A stretch of 14,000 nucleotides of DNA from an uncultured Erythrobacteraceae bacterium (GCA_950071875.1 CATMNW010000028.1:1-14000); one strand, 5' to 3'; shown: positions 1 through 7,665, counted from the stretch's first letter. The notes: generated by a model not told the origin, from the letters alone. Numbers and translations: made by a program.

Positions 1-2
1 TC

Positions 3-317
3 GGAATTCCGTGGGGGCAGGCGGGTGCGGCGGGGGGATTGTTCGGTACGAAAATCGTGCTCAACGAATTCGTGGCCTTCATCAACCTGGGTGCGCTCGA
101 TGCAACGGTCCTTTCCGATCGCAGCCGCGCCATCGTGACCTTTGCGCTGTGCGGCTTCGCCAATTTCAGCTCCATCGCAATCCAGATGGCGGTAACCGGC
201 GGGCTGGCGCCCAACCAGCGACCGGTGATTGCCAAGCTCGGCATTCGCGCGCTTGCCGCCGGAAGCCTGGCCAACCTGATGAGCGCGGCGCTGGCGGGAC
301 TCTTCCTGCCATATTAA
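3..317 (+). CDS. nupC: NupC-type concentrative nucleoside transporter, C-terminal part (5' end outside window)
   Basis: The reading frame enters from the left edge and stops at TAA 315-317, so only about 104 C-terminal residues are visible. They carry the hallmarks of the concentrative nucleoside transporter C-terminal domain: the segment GTKIVLNEFVAF (substrate/cation site region with the conserved NEF), then ALCGFANFSSIAIQM, a conserved G-F-A-N-x-S signature, and a final small-residue membrane helix ending AGLFLPY. Proteins of this family are inner-membrane symporters that import nucleosides using a Na+ or H+ gradient. The stop lies 13 bases before the oxygenase ATG, so the two are probably co-transcribed. 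The family call is firm. The exact substrate range, and whether the missing N-terminus is intact, cannot be judged from this window. Confidence 0.9.
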   Translation, partial: GIPWGQAGAAGGLFGTKIVLNEFVAFINLGALDATVLSDRSRAIVTFALCGFANFSSIAIQMAVTGGLAPNQRPVIAKLGIRALAAGSLANLMSAALAGLFLPY

Positions 318-330
318 AGAGCGGCCCACT

Positions 331-1272
331 ATGACCGAATCGACTACCGAAATCGCCGTTGTGTCGCTGGCACAGCCACTGGACAGCATTGCCGAAGCAC
401 TGGGCCGCAGCTTCGAGGAATACGGCTTTGCCGTCATCCGCGATCACGGCATCCCGCACGAACTGATCGAACGCGCCGAAGCGATGTCGAAAGCCTTCTT
501 CGCGCTGCCCGACGATGTGAAGCAGGCCTATCATATACCCGGCACCGGCGGCGCACGCGGATATACCCCCTTCGGCACGGAAAAGGCCAAGGATGCGAAG
601 GTCCACGACCTGAAGGAATTCTGGCATGTCGGGCGCGAATTGCCCGAAGGCCACCCATTGTCCGAATTCATGGCCGACAACGTCTGGCCTGCCGAGGTCG
701 ACGGTTTCCGCGAAACCTTCAGCGAACTGTATGACGCTTTCGAAAAGGCCGGGGGGCGCGTTCTCGAAGGGATCGCCCTGCACCTGGGGCTGGACCGGAA
801 GTTTTTCGAACCCACCGTCGAAGACGGCAATTCGGTAATGCGCCTGCTACGCTATCCGCCACTCGAAGGAGCGGAGGCGGAAGGCGCCATCCGGGCCGCT
901 GCGCATGGCGACATCAATACGATCACGCTTTTGCTCGGTGCCGAAGAAGCGGGGCTCGAACTGCTGACCGCGCAGGGCGAATGGCTTGCCATCGATCCGC
1001 CGGAGGGCGCCCTGGTCGTTAACGTCGGCGATATGCTCGATCGCCTGACCAATGGCAGGCTGCGCTCGACCACCCACCGCGTCGTCAATCCGCGCGGAGA
1101 AGCCGCCTATCGTGCGCGCTATTCCATGCCGTTTTTCCTGCACTTCCGCCCGGATTACGTGATCGAGACCTTGCCGGGCTGCATTGATCCACAGCATCCG
1201 GATGATCACCCCGAAGCGATTTCGAGCCATGATTTCCTGATGCAGCGCCTTCGCGAAATCAACCTCGCCTGA
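331..1272 (+). CDS. 2-oxoglutarate/Fe(II)-dependent oxygenase, isopenicillin N synthase family
   Basis: A 313-residue soluble enzyme, normal length for the family. The N-terminal DIOX_N-like part (about 5-120) includes YGFAVIRDHGIP, typical of plant-like and IPNS-type dioxygenases. The C-terminal 2OG-Fe(II) domain (about 165-272) shows the iron facial triad: His192 and Asp194 in AAHGDINTITLL and His249 in RSTTHRVVNP. An R-x-S motif, Arg263-Tyr-Ser265, would hold the carboxylate of 2-oxoglutarate. ATG 331 is preceded by AAAGAG as a plausible ribosome site. The gene follows a nucleoside transporter by 13 bases, so the substrate may be an imported nucleoside or nucleobase; fungal enzymes of this superfamily oxidise thymine and deoxyuridine. 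That substrate is inference. Family-level assignment is secure. A true isopenicillin N synthase role is unlikely, since no beta-lactam genes are nearby. Confidence 0.9.
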   Translation: MTESTTEIAVVSLAQPLDSIAEALGRSFEEYGFAVIRDHGIPHELIERAEAMSKAFFALPDDVKQAYHIPGTGGARGYTPFGTEKAKDAKVHDLKEFWHVGRELPEGHPLSEFMADNVWPAEVDGFRETFSELYDAFEKAGGRVLEGIALHLGLDRKFFEPTVEDGNSVMRLLRYPPLEGAEAEGAIRAAAHGDINTITLLLGAEEAGLELLTAQGEWLAIDPPEGALVVNVGDMLDRLTNGRLRSTTHRVVNPRGEAAYRARYSMPFFLHFRPDYVIETLPGCIDPQHPDDHPEAISSHDFLMQRLREINLA

Positions 1273-1294
1273 TTTGCTGCACTGCAGCGATAAA

Positions 1295-1311
1295 GGCGTG
1301 GCAAAAACGCC
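1295..1311 (+). terminator. Weak hairpin after the oxygenase gene
   Basis: GGCGT (1295-1299) and ACGCC (1307-1311) can pair around a 7-base loop, 22 bases after the oxygenase stop. A T-run (ATTTTT, from about 1320) lies too far from the stem for a classical intrinsic terminator. A second small inverted repeat, GCTGCA-C-TGCAGC, lies at 1276-1288. This is a possible weak transcript end and no more. Confidence 0.25.
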
Positions 1312-1330
1312 ATAATGGCAATTTTTGGAC

Positions 1331-1352
1331 GCAGTTGCAAAATTGCAACTGC
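1331..1352. promoter_or_regulatory. Perfect 10+2+10 inverted repeat, operator-like, upstream of the TonB-dependent receptor
   Basis: The arm GCAGTTGCAA (1331-1340) is followed by AA (1341-1342) and then by its exact reverse complement (1343-1352). A 2-base centre is too small for a good RNA loop, so a site for a dimeric DNA-binding repressor or activator fits better than a terminator. The centre lies about 185 bases before the receptor ATG (1527) and 70 after the oxygenase stop. Sphingomonad receptor genes are often controlled by local LacI-, GntR- or AraC-type regulators, but no regulator gene lies in this window and I cannot name the family. Confidence 0.55.
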
Positions 1353-1402
1353 AATAAAACGCTGATTTTCAGCCAATTTTTTGGACCTGACCGACATGCC
1401 GC

Positions 1403-1436
1403 GACACAAGTGTCACGGCTGTCTTGACTCTGTCAC
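1403..1436. promoter_or_regulatory. Small inverted and direct repeats around a possible -35 of the receptor promoter
   Basis: GACAC (1403-1407), AA, GTGTC (1410-1414) form an inverted repeat. TGTCAC occurs at 1411-1416 and again at 1431-1436, exactly 20 bases apart, about two helical turns. TTGACT at 1424-1429 resembles a sigma-70 -35 element, but no convincing -10 hexamer sits 16-18 bases downstream. This could be a second regulator site overlapping the promoter. Support is weak. Confidence 0.3.
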
Positions 1437-1526
1437 AAATCCATCGCTTTGGCGAAACGTGTCCCGCCTAGCGGGGGCTCACCTCTCTCCGCAATCCCGC
1501 ATCAAGAGACTAAGGGGTCTACTCTG

Positions 1527-4022
1527 ATGAAGTTCAAATATCTCCTGGCCGCATCGGTGGTCAGCACCGCCAGCGCAATGGTTGCCGCTCCGGCATCCGC
1601 GCAGTCGACCGGTTCGGTCGATTTCGACGAAAGCGTCATCATCGTTTCGGGCGCACGCAACACCGACGTCGGTGGCGTGGAAATCCCCGACACTCCGAAG
1701 GCCAAGCAGGTCCTCGACGAAGAAATCATCCGTCGCCAGCGCCCCGGCCAGACGGTCAACGATATCGTCAACCTGGTTCCGGGCGTCAGCTTCCAGAACA
1801 ACGATCCCTGGGGTTCGTCGGGCGGTAGCTTCACCATCCGTGGCTTCGACGACAGCCGTATCTCGCAGACACTCGACGGCCTGCCGCTGAACGATTCGGG
1901 CAACTACGCGCTGTACACCAACCAGCAGGTTGACCCGGAAATCCTGGAAGAGATCAACGTCAACCTCGGTGTGACCGACGTCGACAGCCCGACCGCATCG
2001 GCAGTTGGTGGCACGATCAACATCCGCACCCGCGAGCCGAGCGACGACTTCGGCCTCACCACGACGCTGACCGTCGGCGACATCTTCGCCGAAGGCAATC
2101 CGTCGAGCGGCCGCGACCGCCTGTACATGCGCGGTTTCGCCATGATCGACACCGGCGACATCACCGGCATCGGCACCAAGGCGTTCGCCTCGGCCAGCTA
2201 CGTGCGCTACAACAACCCGTTCAATAACTACGGCGTTGTCGACAAGCAGCAGTACAACGGCCGCATCTGGCAGGACCTCGGCAACAACGGTGACTTCGTC
2301 TCCGTCGCCGGTCACTACAACCAGAACCGCAACAACTTCTTCGGTTCGGTTCCGCTTCGTAACGATCCGACTCTCGAGCCGGGTTCGGGTTTCTTCAACC
2401 GCTTCCCGTTCACCAAGGAAGAGCGTTTCTACGAAATCAACTTCCCTTGCACGGTCGACGCGCCGACTCCGGGCGTTGCTGACGTGGACAACAACTGCGG
2501 TGCCGAATTCGACCGTCGTTACAACCCGTCGAACACCGGCAACATTCGCGGTTCGTCGCGCTTCACGCTGGCCGACGGCCTCATCCTGACGGTCGATCCG
2601 AGCTTCCAGTACGTCAAGGCCAACGGCGGCGGCGATGAAGAACTGCTCGAAGGTACCCGCACCTACAATGGTGTCGAATACACCGGCTTCCTACGCGGCG
2701 GTTATTACTTCGGTCGCGACCTTAACGGTGACGGCGATACGCTGGACGAAGTGACCGGCAACGATCCGAGCCAGACGCGCACCCGCCGCTATGGTGTGAT
2801 CGCCAACCTCGCTTACGAAATCAGCGACAATCACCGCGTGCGTCTCAGCTACACCTATGACGATGCGAACCACCGTCAGACGGGCCAGACTTCGGTCGCG
2901 CTGAACAACGGCGAAATCGCTGACGTCTTCCCGATCAACAACCCCGAAATCACCGCAGACGGTTTCGCGCTGAACAAGCGTAACCGCCAGTCCTACGCGA
3001 CGCTGCATCAGGTATCGGGCGAGTATCGCGGTACGTTTGGCGATTTCACGGCAGTCCTCGGCCTGCGTGCTCCGTTCTTCACGCGTGACCTGAACCAGAT
3101 GTGCTACACCACCAGCGCATCGGGCTTCGTCGACTGCTTCGAGAACCAGGATCCGACCGCTTACGAAGCGGCCAATCCGAACGCAGCACCGCCGATCAAC
3201 GTGGAATACGAATACGACAAGCTGCTGCCGAACGTCGGTGCGGTTTACGACTTCGGTAACGTGTCGGTGTTCGCCAACTACGCCAAGGGCCTTTCGGTCC
3301 CGGGTACGGACGAACTCTACGACTCGCTGTTCTTCTCGAACAAGACCACCGACTTCCAGCCGATCGAAGAAACGACCGACAGCTTCGACGTTGGTCTGCG
3401 TTTCCAGAGCGGTTCGATCCAGGCACAGCTTGCCGGTTGGTACACCCGCTACAAGAACCGCCGCGCAACGGCTTACGATCCGATCCTCGACGAAACGATC
3501 ACTCGTAACCTCGGCGTTGTCGACAAGTACGGCATCGACGGTTCGATCGCCTGGTCGCCGACCAACAACACGCTGCTGTATTTCTTCGGTTCGATCAACG
3601 AATCGGAAATCAAGGAAGACGTCCAGCTCGACGTTGGTCAGTTCGCTGAAACGGCTGGCAAGCGTGAAAGCGGCGCCCCGACCTTTACCGTCGGTGCACG
3701 TGGACAGGTCAGCTTCGGTCCGGCCGAACTGGGTGTCCAGGTCAAGCACACTGGCAAGCGTTATGTGAACGACGAGAACGTCGCGCTCACGACCGGCTTC
3801 CCGGCAACGGTTGACGGTTACACGCTGGTCGATCTCGACCTGCGCATCCGTCTCGGCGAATACTTCAACGGCCGGGATGCAGCGCTTCAGTTCAACGTCA
3901 CCAACCTGCTGGACGAACTCTACGTCGGCGGTTTCGGTGGTAGCCTGACGCGTGACGATCTGCCCTTCGTTCAGATCGGCGCTCCGCGTGCGGCCAGCGT
4001 CTCGCTGATCCTCGGCTACTAA
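1527..4022 (+). CDS. TonB-dependent outer-membrane receptor
   Basis: An 831-residue receptor that would take up a scarce nutrient across the outer membrane using TonB energy. ATG 1527 is chosen over upstream in-frame starts because AAGGGG lies about 9 bases before it and a classic signal peptide follows: MKFK, a hydrophobic core, and APASA|Q cleaved after Ala25. A TonB box-like stretch, DESVIIVSG, lies at about 34-42. The plug domain spans about 55-168 with FTIRGFDD, LDGLPLND and the SPTASAVGGTINIRT segment that ends plugs. The rest is a 22-strand-type barrel rich in alternating aromatic residues, ending in a C-terminal tyrosine as the outer-membrane assembly signal expects. Strongly biased codons suggest high expression. 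No substrate-defining neighbour is visible, so the ligand (iron chelate, sugar, peptide or other) is undetermined. Confidence 0.95.
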   Translation: MKFKYLLAASVVSTASAMVAAPASAQSTGSVDFDESVIIVSGARNTDVGGVEIPDTPKAKQVLDEEIIRRQRPGQTVNDIVNLVPGVSFQNNDPWGSSGGSFTIRGFDDSRISQTLDGLPLNDSGNYALYTNQQVDPEILEEINVNLGVTDVDSPTASAVGGTINIRTREPSDDFGLTTTLTVGDIFAEGNPSSGRDRLYMRGFAMIDTGDITGIGTKAFASASYVRYNNPFNNYGVVDKQQYNGRIWQDLGNNGDFVSVAGHYNQNRNNFFGSVPLRNDPTLEPGSGFFNRFPFTKEERFYEINFPCTVDAPTPGVADVDNNCGAEFDRRYNPSNTGNIRGSSRFTLADGLILTVDPSFQYVKANGGGDEELLEGTRTYNGVEYTGFLRGGYYFGRDLNGDGDTLDEVTGNDPSQTRTRRYGVIANLAYEISDNHRVRLSYTYDDANHRQTGQTSVALNNGEIADVFPINNPEITADGFALNKRNRQSYATLHQVSGEYRGTFGDFTAVLGLRAPFFTRDLNQMCYTTSASGFVDCFENQDPTAYEAANPNAAPPINVEYEYDKLLPNVGAVYDFGNVSVFANYAKGLSVPGTDELYDSLFFSNKTTDFQPIEETTDSFDVGLRFQSGSIQAQLAGWYTRYKNRRATAYDPILDETITRNLGVVDKYGIDGSIAWSPTNNTLLYFFGSINESEIKEDVQLDVGQFAETAGKRESGAPTFTVGARGQVSFGPAELGVQVKHTGKRYVNDENVALTTGFPATVDGYTLVDLDLRIRLGEYFNGRDAALQFNVTNLLDELYVGGFGGSLTRDDLPFVQIGAPRAASVSLILGY

Positions 4023-4036
4023 AGCAAGATTGGTGT

Positions 4037-4052
4037 CGGGGCTTCGGCCCCG
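4037..4052 (+). terminator. TTCG-tetraloop hairpin after the receptor
   Basis: CGGGGC (4037-4042), TTCG, GCCCCG (4047-4052) form a 6-pair stem with the very stable TTCG tetraloop, 15 bases after the receptor stop. There is no T-run behind it. It probably acts as an RNA 3'-end stabiliser or the first part of a double terminator with the next hairpin. Confidence 0.55.
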
Positions 4053-4064
4053 GCGCTGAAGATG

Positions 4065-4097
4065 AAGGGCGGCTCCCCCCGCGGGGGCCGCCCTTTT
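4065..4097 (+). terminator. Strong intrinsic terminator of the receptor gene
   Basis: AAGGGCGGC (4065-4073) pairs with GCCGCCCTT (4087-4095). The stem is lengthened by CCCC (4075-4078) with GGGG (4083-4086), leaving T4074 bulged and a 4-base loop. TTTT then CTTT follows on the + strand. It ends the receptor transcript. The convergent kinase gene stops at 4104, so the same hairpin lies just past its stop and might slow that transcript too, but on the - strand no T-run follows. Confidence 0.85.
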
Positions 4098-4103
4098 CTT
4101 TGG

Positions 4104-6857
4104 TCATGCGACCTCGAGCAGTTCCTGGGCGAGCCGCTGGCGCACTTCCTGTTCGACGCCCGAACGCAGGGCGCGTTCAAGCGCGGCTGCACGGGCGCCC
4201 AGATCCTCTTCGCCGAACATGCCCGCAGTCCCGGCCAGCTTGTGCATCGTGCGCGCAAGGTCTTCGATCTGCGCATTCTCCATCTTACCGGCTCGCACAG
4301 CCTCGGATACAGCGTCCAGCGCTTCACGGCGGCGTATCTGCCAGCGGTCCTGCAGGCCGGCACCAGCATTGCCCTGCTCGAACTGCGGAGGGCTATGTTC
4401 GACGATCCTCACCGGCAGCCAGCGCGCAAGGGCGAGTGCCAGATCCTCGAACACCAGTGGCTTGGCCAGATGCGCCTGCATCCCCGCATCTCGCGCTGCG
4501 GCGACATCTTCCGGGTAGGCATTGGCCGTAAGCGCCACGATCGGGAGGCGCTGGGCGCCGATTCCCTCCGACCGGATGGCGCGAGCGGCCGCGTAACCAT
4601 CGCAGCCAGGCATCTGGATGTCCATCAGGACGAGGTCGTATGGTGCGCCCTGCGCATCCGCCTCGAGGACCATTTCGATCGCTTCTGCACCATCGTGTGC
4701 GATGGCCACGTTCTGGCCCAGTTCTTCGAGCATCGCGACCACAAGCAGGCGGTTTACATCATGATCCTCCGCCAGCAGCACCCGCCCCGGTGCCCGCAGG
4801 ATGAGGTCCGGTACAGGATCCGCCACAGGTCTGGATACCGCTGTCCGACCATCCGGCAGTACGATCGGGATACGCAGCTTGAAGTTCGAACCCGACCCCG
4901 GAACCGATTCCACACTCAGGGATCCGCCGAGCAGTTCTGCAAGCTGTCGCGAAATACTCAGTCCAAGGCCGGTTCCGCCATAACGCCGGGTCGTCTCTCC
5001 CTCGGCCTGCTGGAAGGGATTGAAGATCTTGTCGAACCGGGACGGATCGATCCCGATGCCCGTGTCCTTCACCGAAACGGCAAACCAGTCACCATCGCGT
5101 TCGAGCGATACCGTAACACCGCCGTGTTCCGTGAATTTGACCGCGTTGCCGATCAGATTGGTAAGCACCTGGCGCAGGCGCAATTGATCGGTCATCAATT
5201 CTTCGGGAAGACCGGGTCCGGTCTTGAATTCGAGCGTGATGCCGGCGCGTTCGGCCTGCGCATCGTGCAGCAGCACGCAGTCCTCGGCAACGCGAACGAC
5301 TTCGACCGCTTCCCGGCTGATCCTGAGCTTGCCGGATTCGATCTTGGATATGTCGAGAATATCGTTGAGCAGGAGCATCATCGAGCGCCCGGATCGCGCG
5401 ATCAGGTCGGTATAATGTGCTGCCTCTGTTGGCAGGTTCTCACGTTGAAGCAGTTCTGCGAAGCCAAGAACGCCGTTCATGGGCGTGCGTATCTCATGGC
5501 TCATGTTCGCGAGGAATTCCGCTTTGGCACGGGCTGCATGTTCGGCATGGCGGGTGGCATTTTTCAGCCGCGCTTCGAGCGCGACACGGCTCGTCACGTC
5601 GCGTGCGGATACGACGATACCAACCGGCTTGTCGCTATCGGCATGGAAAACGCCCGCGCAATCCGCCTCGATATATACAGGATCGCCATTCTCGTCATCA
5701 AGGTAGCGGCGATAGGTGAGACGCTGGTGGGTTTCCTCACCCTGCAGCAACTGTTCCTCCACACGCTCGACCTGTTCGCGCGCGTCGGGATGCAGCCGGT
5801 CGCTCGCCTTGCGTCCGATGAAATCGCTCGGCGGGCGGCCGAGAACCTGCATTGTGGAAGGCGAGGCGTAGGTGCAGATGCCTTCCGCATCGTAACGCAG
5901 CACCGCATCGGTAATGTTATCTGCAAGCAGCGATAGCTCTGCGGTCCGTTCGGAAAGCTCCCTCATCATCCGCTTGCGCGTCGCGAGGATGGCCGAAACC
6001 GGGAGGCCGACGAAAATCGCGCTGGCAAGGAATGCTTCCAGCACCAGCAGTTGGACGGAGTCCGAATATTGGAGCAGGTTGATCGGGCCCATACCCATGT
6101 CGGTGAGGACAAGGGCGATCGCAGCGACCTTTATGGTCGAAAATGCCGTTCCGAGGCTTCCGAGACGAAAAGCGTGCAGGACGACTATCGGCGGAACGAG
6201 GAACAGGAGCGGATAGCTCGTCTGTGCGAAAACCGCCAAGGTAAGGGATGTTCCGACCACGGTCAGTACCGACCATTCCAGCAGTTCGCGCCCTGTCGGT
6301 TTGCGCGCAGCGCGCAGCGCATCGATGGCAATGAGAGTGCTGGGGGCGATGATGAGCATGGCCAACGCGTCTGCGATCACCCACTTCATGGCACTGTCGA
6401 ACCATGCTTGCCCCGAAAGACTGAGCACGCTCAGGACAAATGTGCCCGACGCCAGGGGAGCGAGAGCACCCGCCGCCATAGCGAAGCGGGACAGGTCCCC
6501 GATATCGTCCATTTGCGGAGCCCTGCTGCACCAGCGCCGCGTTACCGTCAGGGCGATTACGATCTCGATCGTATTCGCGGCAGAAAAGACAACCGCATGG
6601 AAAACCGCATCGCCAGCAGCCAGATTCGCCGCAAAATTCCCGGCGTAAAGTGCCATCAGAAGCACCGGTTCGCTGGGAGGTTTGAACCTCAGCAGCAGGG
6701 CAACTGCGAGAGCATTGGGAAGCCACAGGGCGGCAATCCGGCCGTCGCCGCGCGCCAGTTCGATGCTGATATAGGCGAGAATACCGAACAGAAGGCACCC
6801 GATCACGGGTCCGGCGAACGGGTTGTGTTGCAAGTTTCTGGCTAGGCTCGCACGCAT
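4104..6857 (-). CDS. MASE1 hybrid sensor histidine kinase (MASE1-PAS-HisKA-HATPase-REC-Hpt)
   Basis: A 917-residue inner-membrane sensor for a phosphorelay. Residues about 12-292 are a multi-helix MASE1 sensory domain (ALWLPNALAVALLL is typical). A PAS domain follows at about 305-425. The HisKA box FLANMSHEIRTPMNGV has phospho-acceptor His454. The ATPase domain shows the N box around Asn571, DTGIGID at 598-604, and GGTGLGLSIS at 627-636. A receiver domain (about 691-815) has acidic Glu697/Asp698, phospho-Asp746 in LMDIQMP and Lys799. A short C-terminal Hpt-like region carries HKLAGTAG with His872. All four relay sites are therefore present, so the protein could pass phosphate to an external regulator, but none is encoded here. 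ATG 6857 has only a weak GAAG ribosome site. It is divergent from the TonB-family gene. The sensed signal is unknown. Confidence 0.93.
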   Translation of the reverse strand: MRASLARNLQHNPFAGPVIGCLLFGILAYISIELARGDGRIAALWLPNALAVALLLRFKPPSEPVLLMALYAGNFAANLAAGDAVFHAVVFSAANTIEIVIALTVTRRWCSRAPQMDDIGDLSRFAMAAGALAPLASGTFVLSVLSLSGQAWFDSAMKWVIADALAMLIIAPSTLIAIDALRAARKPTGRELLEWSVLTVVGTSLTLAVFAQTSYPLLFLVPPIVVLHAFRLGSLGTAFSTIKVAAIALVLTDMGMGPINLLQYSDSVQLLVLEAFLASAIFVGLPVSAILATRKRMMRELSERTAELSLLADNITDAVLRYDAEGICTYASPSTMQVLGRPPSDFIGRKASDRLHPDAREQVERVEEQLLQGEETHQRLTYRRYLDDENGDPVYIEADCAGVFHADSDKPVGIVVSARDVTSRVALEARLKNATRHAEHAARAKAEFLANMSHEIRTPMNGVLGFAELLQRENLPTEAAHYTDLIARSGRSMMLLLNDILDISKIESGKLRISREAVEVVRVAEDCVLLHDAQAERAGITLEFKTGPGLPEELMTDQLRLRQVLTNLIGNAVKFTEHGGVTVSLERDGDWFAVSVKDTGIGIDPSRFDKIFNPFQQAEGETTRRYGGTGLGLSISRQLAELLGGSLSVESVPGSGSNFKLRIPIVLPDGRTAVSRPVADPVPDLILRAPGRVLLAEDHDVNRLLVVAMLEELGQNVAIAHDGAEAIEMVLEADAQGAPYDLVLMDIQMPGCDGYAAARAIRSEGIGAQRLPIVALTANAYPEDVAAARDAGMQAHLAKPLVFEDLALALARWLPVRIVEHSPPQFEQGNAGAGLQDRWQIRRREALDAVSEAVRAGKMENAQIEDLARTMHKLAGTAGMFGEEDLGARAAALERALRSGVEQEVRQRLAQELLEVA

Positions 6858-6905
6858 GGTCGGCTTCGCTTTCGTCGCTTCTTGGCGCCCGGAATGTTCT
6901 CGTCA

Positions 6906-6931
6906 GGAACAGGCGAACCATGCGCCACGTT
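6906..6931 (+). promoter_or_regulatory. EcfG-type (general stress response) promoter for the TonB-family gene
   Basis: GGAAC at 6906-6910 and CGTT at 6928-6931 are separated by exactly 17 bases (6911-6927). This matches the published alphaproteobacterial EcfG/SigT promoter pattern GGAAC-N16/17-CGTT. Transcription would begin near 6938. That leaves about 30 untranslated bases before ATG 6970 but almost none before ATG 6940, which supports the downstream start. A match this short can occur by chance. Its position in the divergent gap facing the correct gene raises the odds. Confidence 0.6.
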
Positions 6932-6969
6932 CTTTTTTCATGACCGAGCGGGGCACCAGCTTTTCGACC

Positions 6970-7659
6970 ATGAAGAAACGACCCAATCCGTGGGTTATCG
7001 CGCTTATAGTCTTGATACATATAGGCATGTTCTACGTGCTGTTACGTAGCCTTGCGCCTTCGGCGGTAACCGGTGTCGAGAAAAGTGTGGTTTCCGCATT
7101 CACGGTTACGGTCACCACACCGCCACCTCCCGAAGCCGAGGAACCCGAACCGGAAGGTGCTCAAGGCGATCCCGGCAGGGAAGCGGTGCCCAAACCTGTC
7201 ACGGCGCCGGAACCCCAGCTGCCGCGCCCCAGAACGACACCGGTCCCACGCGCTTCCTCGACCGGCACGGCCGACACATCGGGCGCGACGGAACAGGGTG
7301 AGGGCACAGGACGTGCCGGTGAGGGCGATAGGACCGGAAGCGGCAATGGCGGCGGCGGGCAGGGCGGCGGCGTAGTCGTGGAGCCGAGGCTGATACGATC
7401 AATCACCGACGCCAGCGCGTTTCCCGTACCGCCCGGCGGGCGTCAGGAGCGGATCGGCAAATCGGTTATCGTTCGATTGTCGGTTGGCGCGTCGGGACGG
7501 GTCGAGGGGTGCAGTATCTACCGCCCGAGCCCGTTTCCGGAGACCGATGCCGTGGTTTGCAGCCTGGCTTACGACCAGATCCGTTTTGAGCCTGCGCGCG
7601 ATGCGAACGGGAATGCGGTACCGGCCACATTCTACTACCAGCAGCGCTTCTTCAACTGA
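6970..7659 (+). CDS. TonB-family energy transducer
   Basis: A 229-residue single-span inner-membrane protein with TonB layout: short basic start (MKKR), membrane helix at about 7-28, a Pro/Glu-rich then Gly-rich periplasmic linker (about 50-135), and a C-terminal TonB domain (about 140-229) with KSVIVRLSVGASGRVEGC and IRFEPARDANGNAVPA. It would pass proton-motive-force energy from an ExbB-ExbD complex to outer-membrane receptors. ATG 6970 is preferred; ATG 6940 is in frame (ten residues longer) but would sit at the predicted transcript start. Neither has a strong ribosome site. Two cysteines, Cys181 and Cys197, flank the middle of the TonB domain and could form a disulfide. No exbB or exbD is adjacent. 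It ends only 6 bases from the convergent phytochrome stop, with no terminator between them. Confidence 0.88.
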   Translation: MKKRPNPWVIALIVLIHIGMFYVLLRSLAPSAVTGVEKSVVSAFTVTVTTPPPPEAEEPEPEGAQGDPGREAVPKPVTAPEPQLPRPRTTPVPRASSTGTADTSGATEQGEGTGRAGEGDRTGSGNGGGGQGGGVVVEPRLIRSITDASAFPVPPGGRQERIGKSVIVRLSVGASGRVEGCSIYRPSPFPETDAVVCSLAYDQIRFEPARDANGNAVPATFYYQQRFFN

Positions 7660-7665
7660 TGCGGG

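Noticed and set aside
1449..1526. Extended N-terminus of the receptor from an upstream TTG start
   Set aside because: The extension would place 26 polar residues before an excellent signal peptide, whereas ATG 1527 has its own AAGGGG ribosome site.
2691..3749. 352-residue - strand open frame inside the receptor gene
   Set aside because: Shadow of the strongly codon-biased receptor; no start context, domain or neighbour supports it. The 278-residue frame at 1479-2315 is rejected for the same reason.
4062..5936. 624-residue + strand open frame opposite the hybrid kinase
   Set aside because: It lies wholly antisense to a kinase with clear motifs throughout; its translation has no recognisable domain and is rich in Arg/His/Gln, as expected of a complementary-strand frame in GC-rich DNA.
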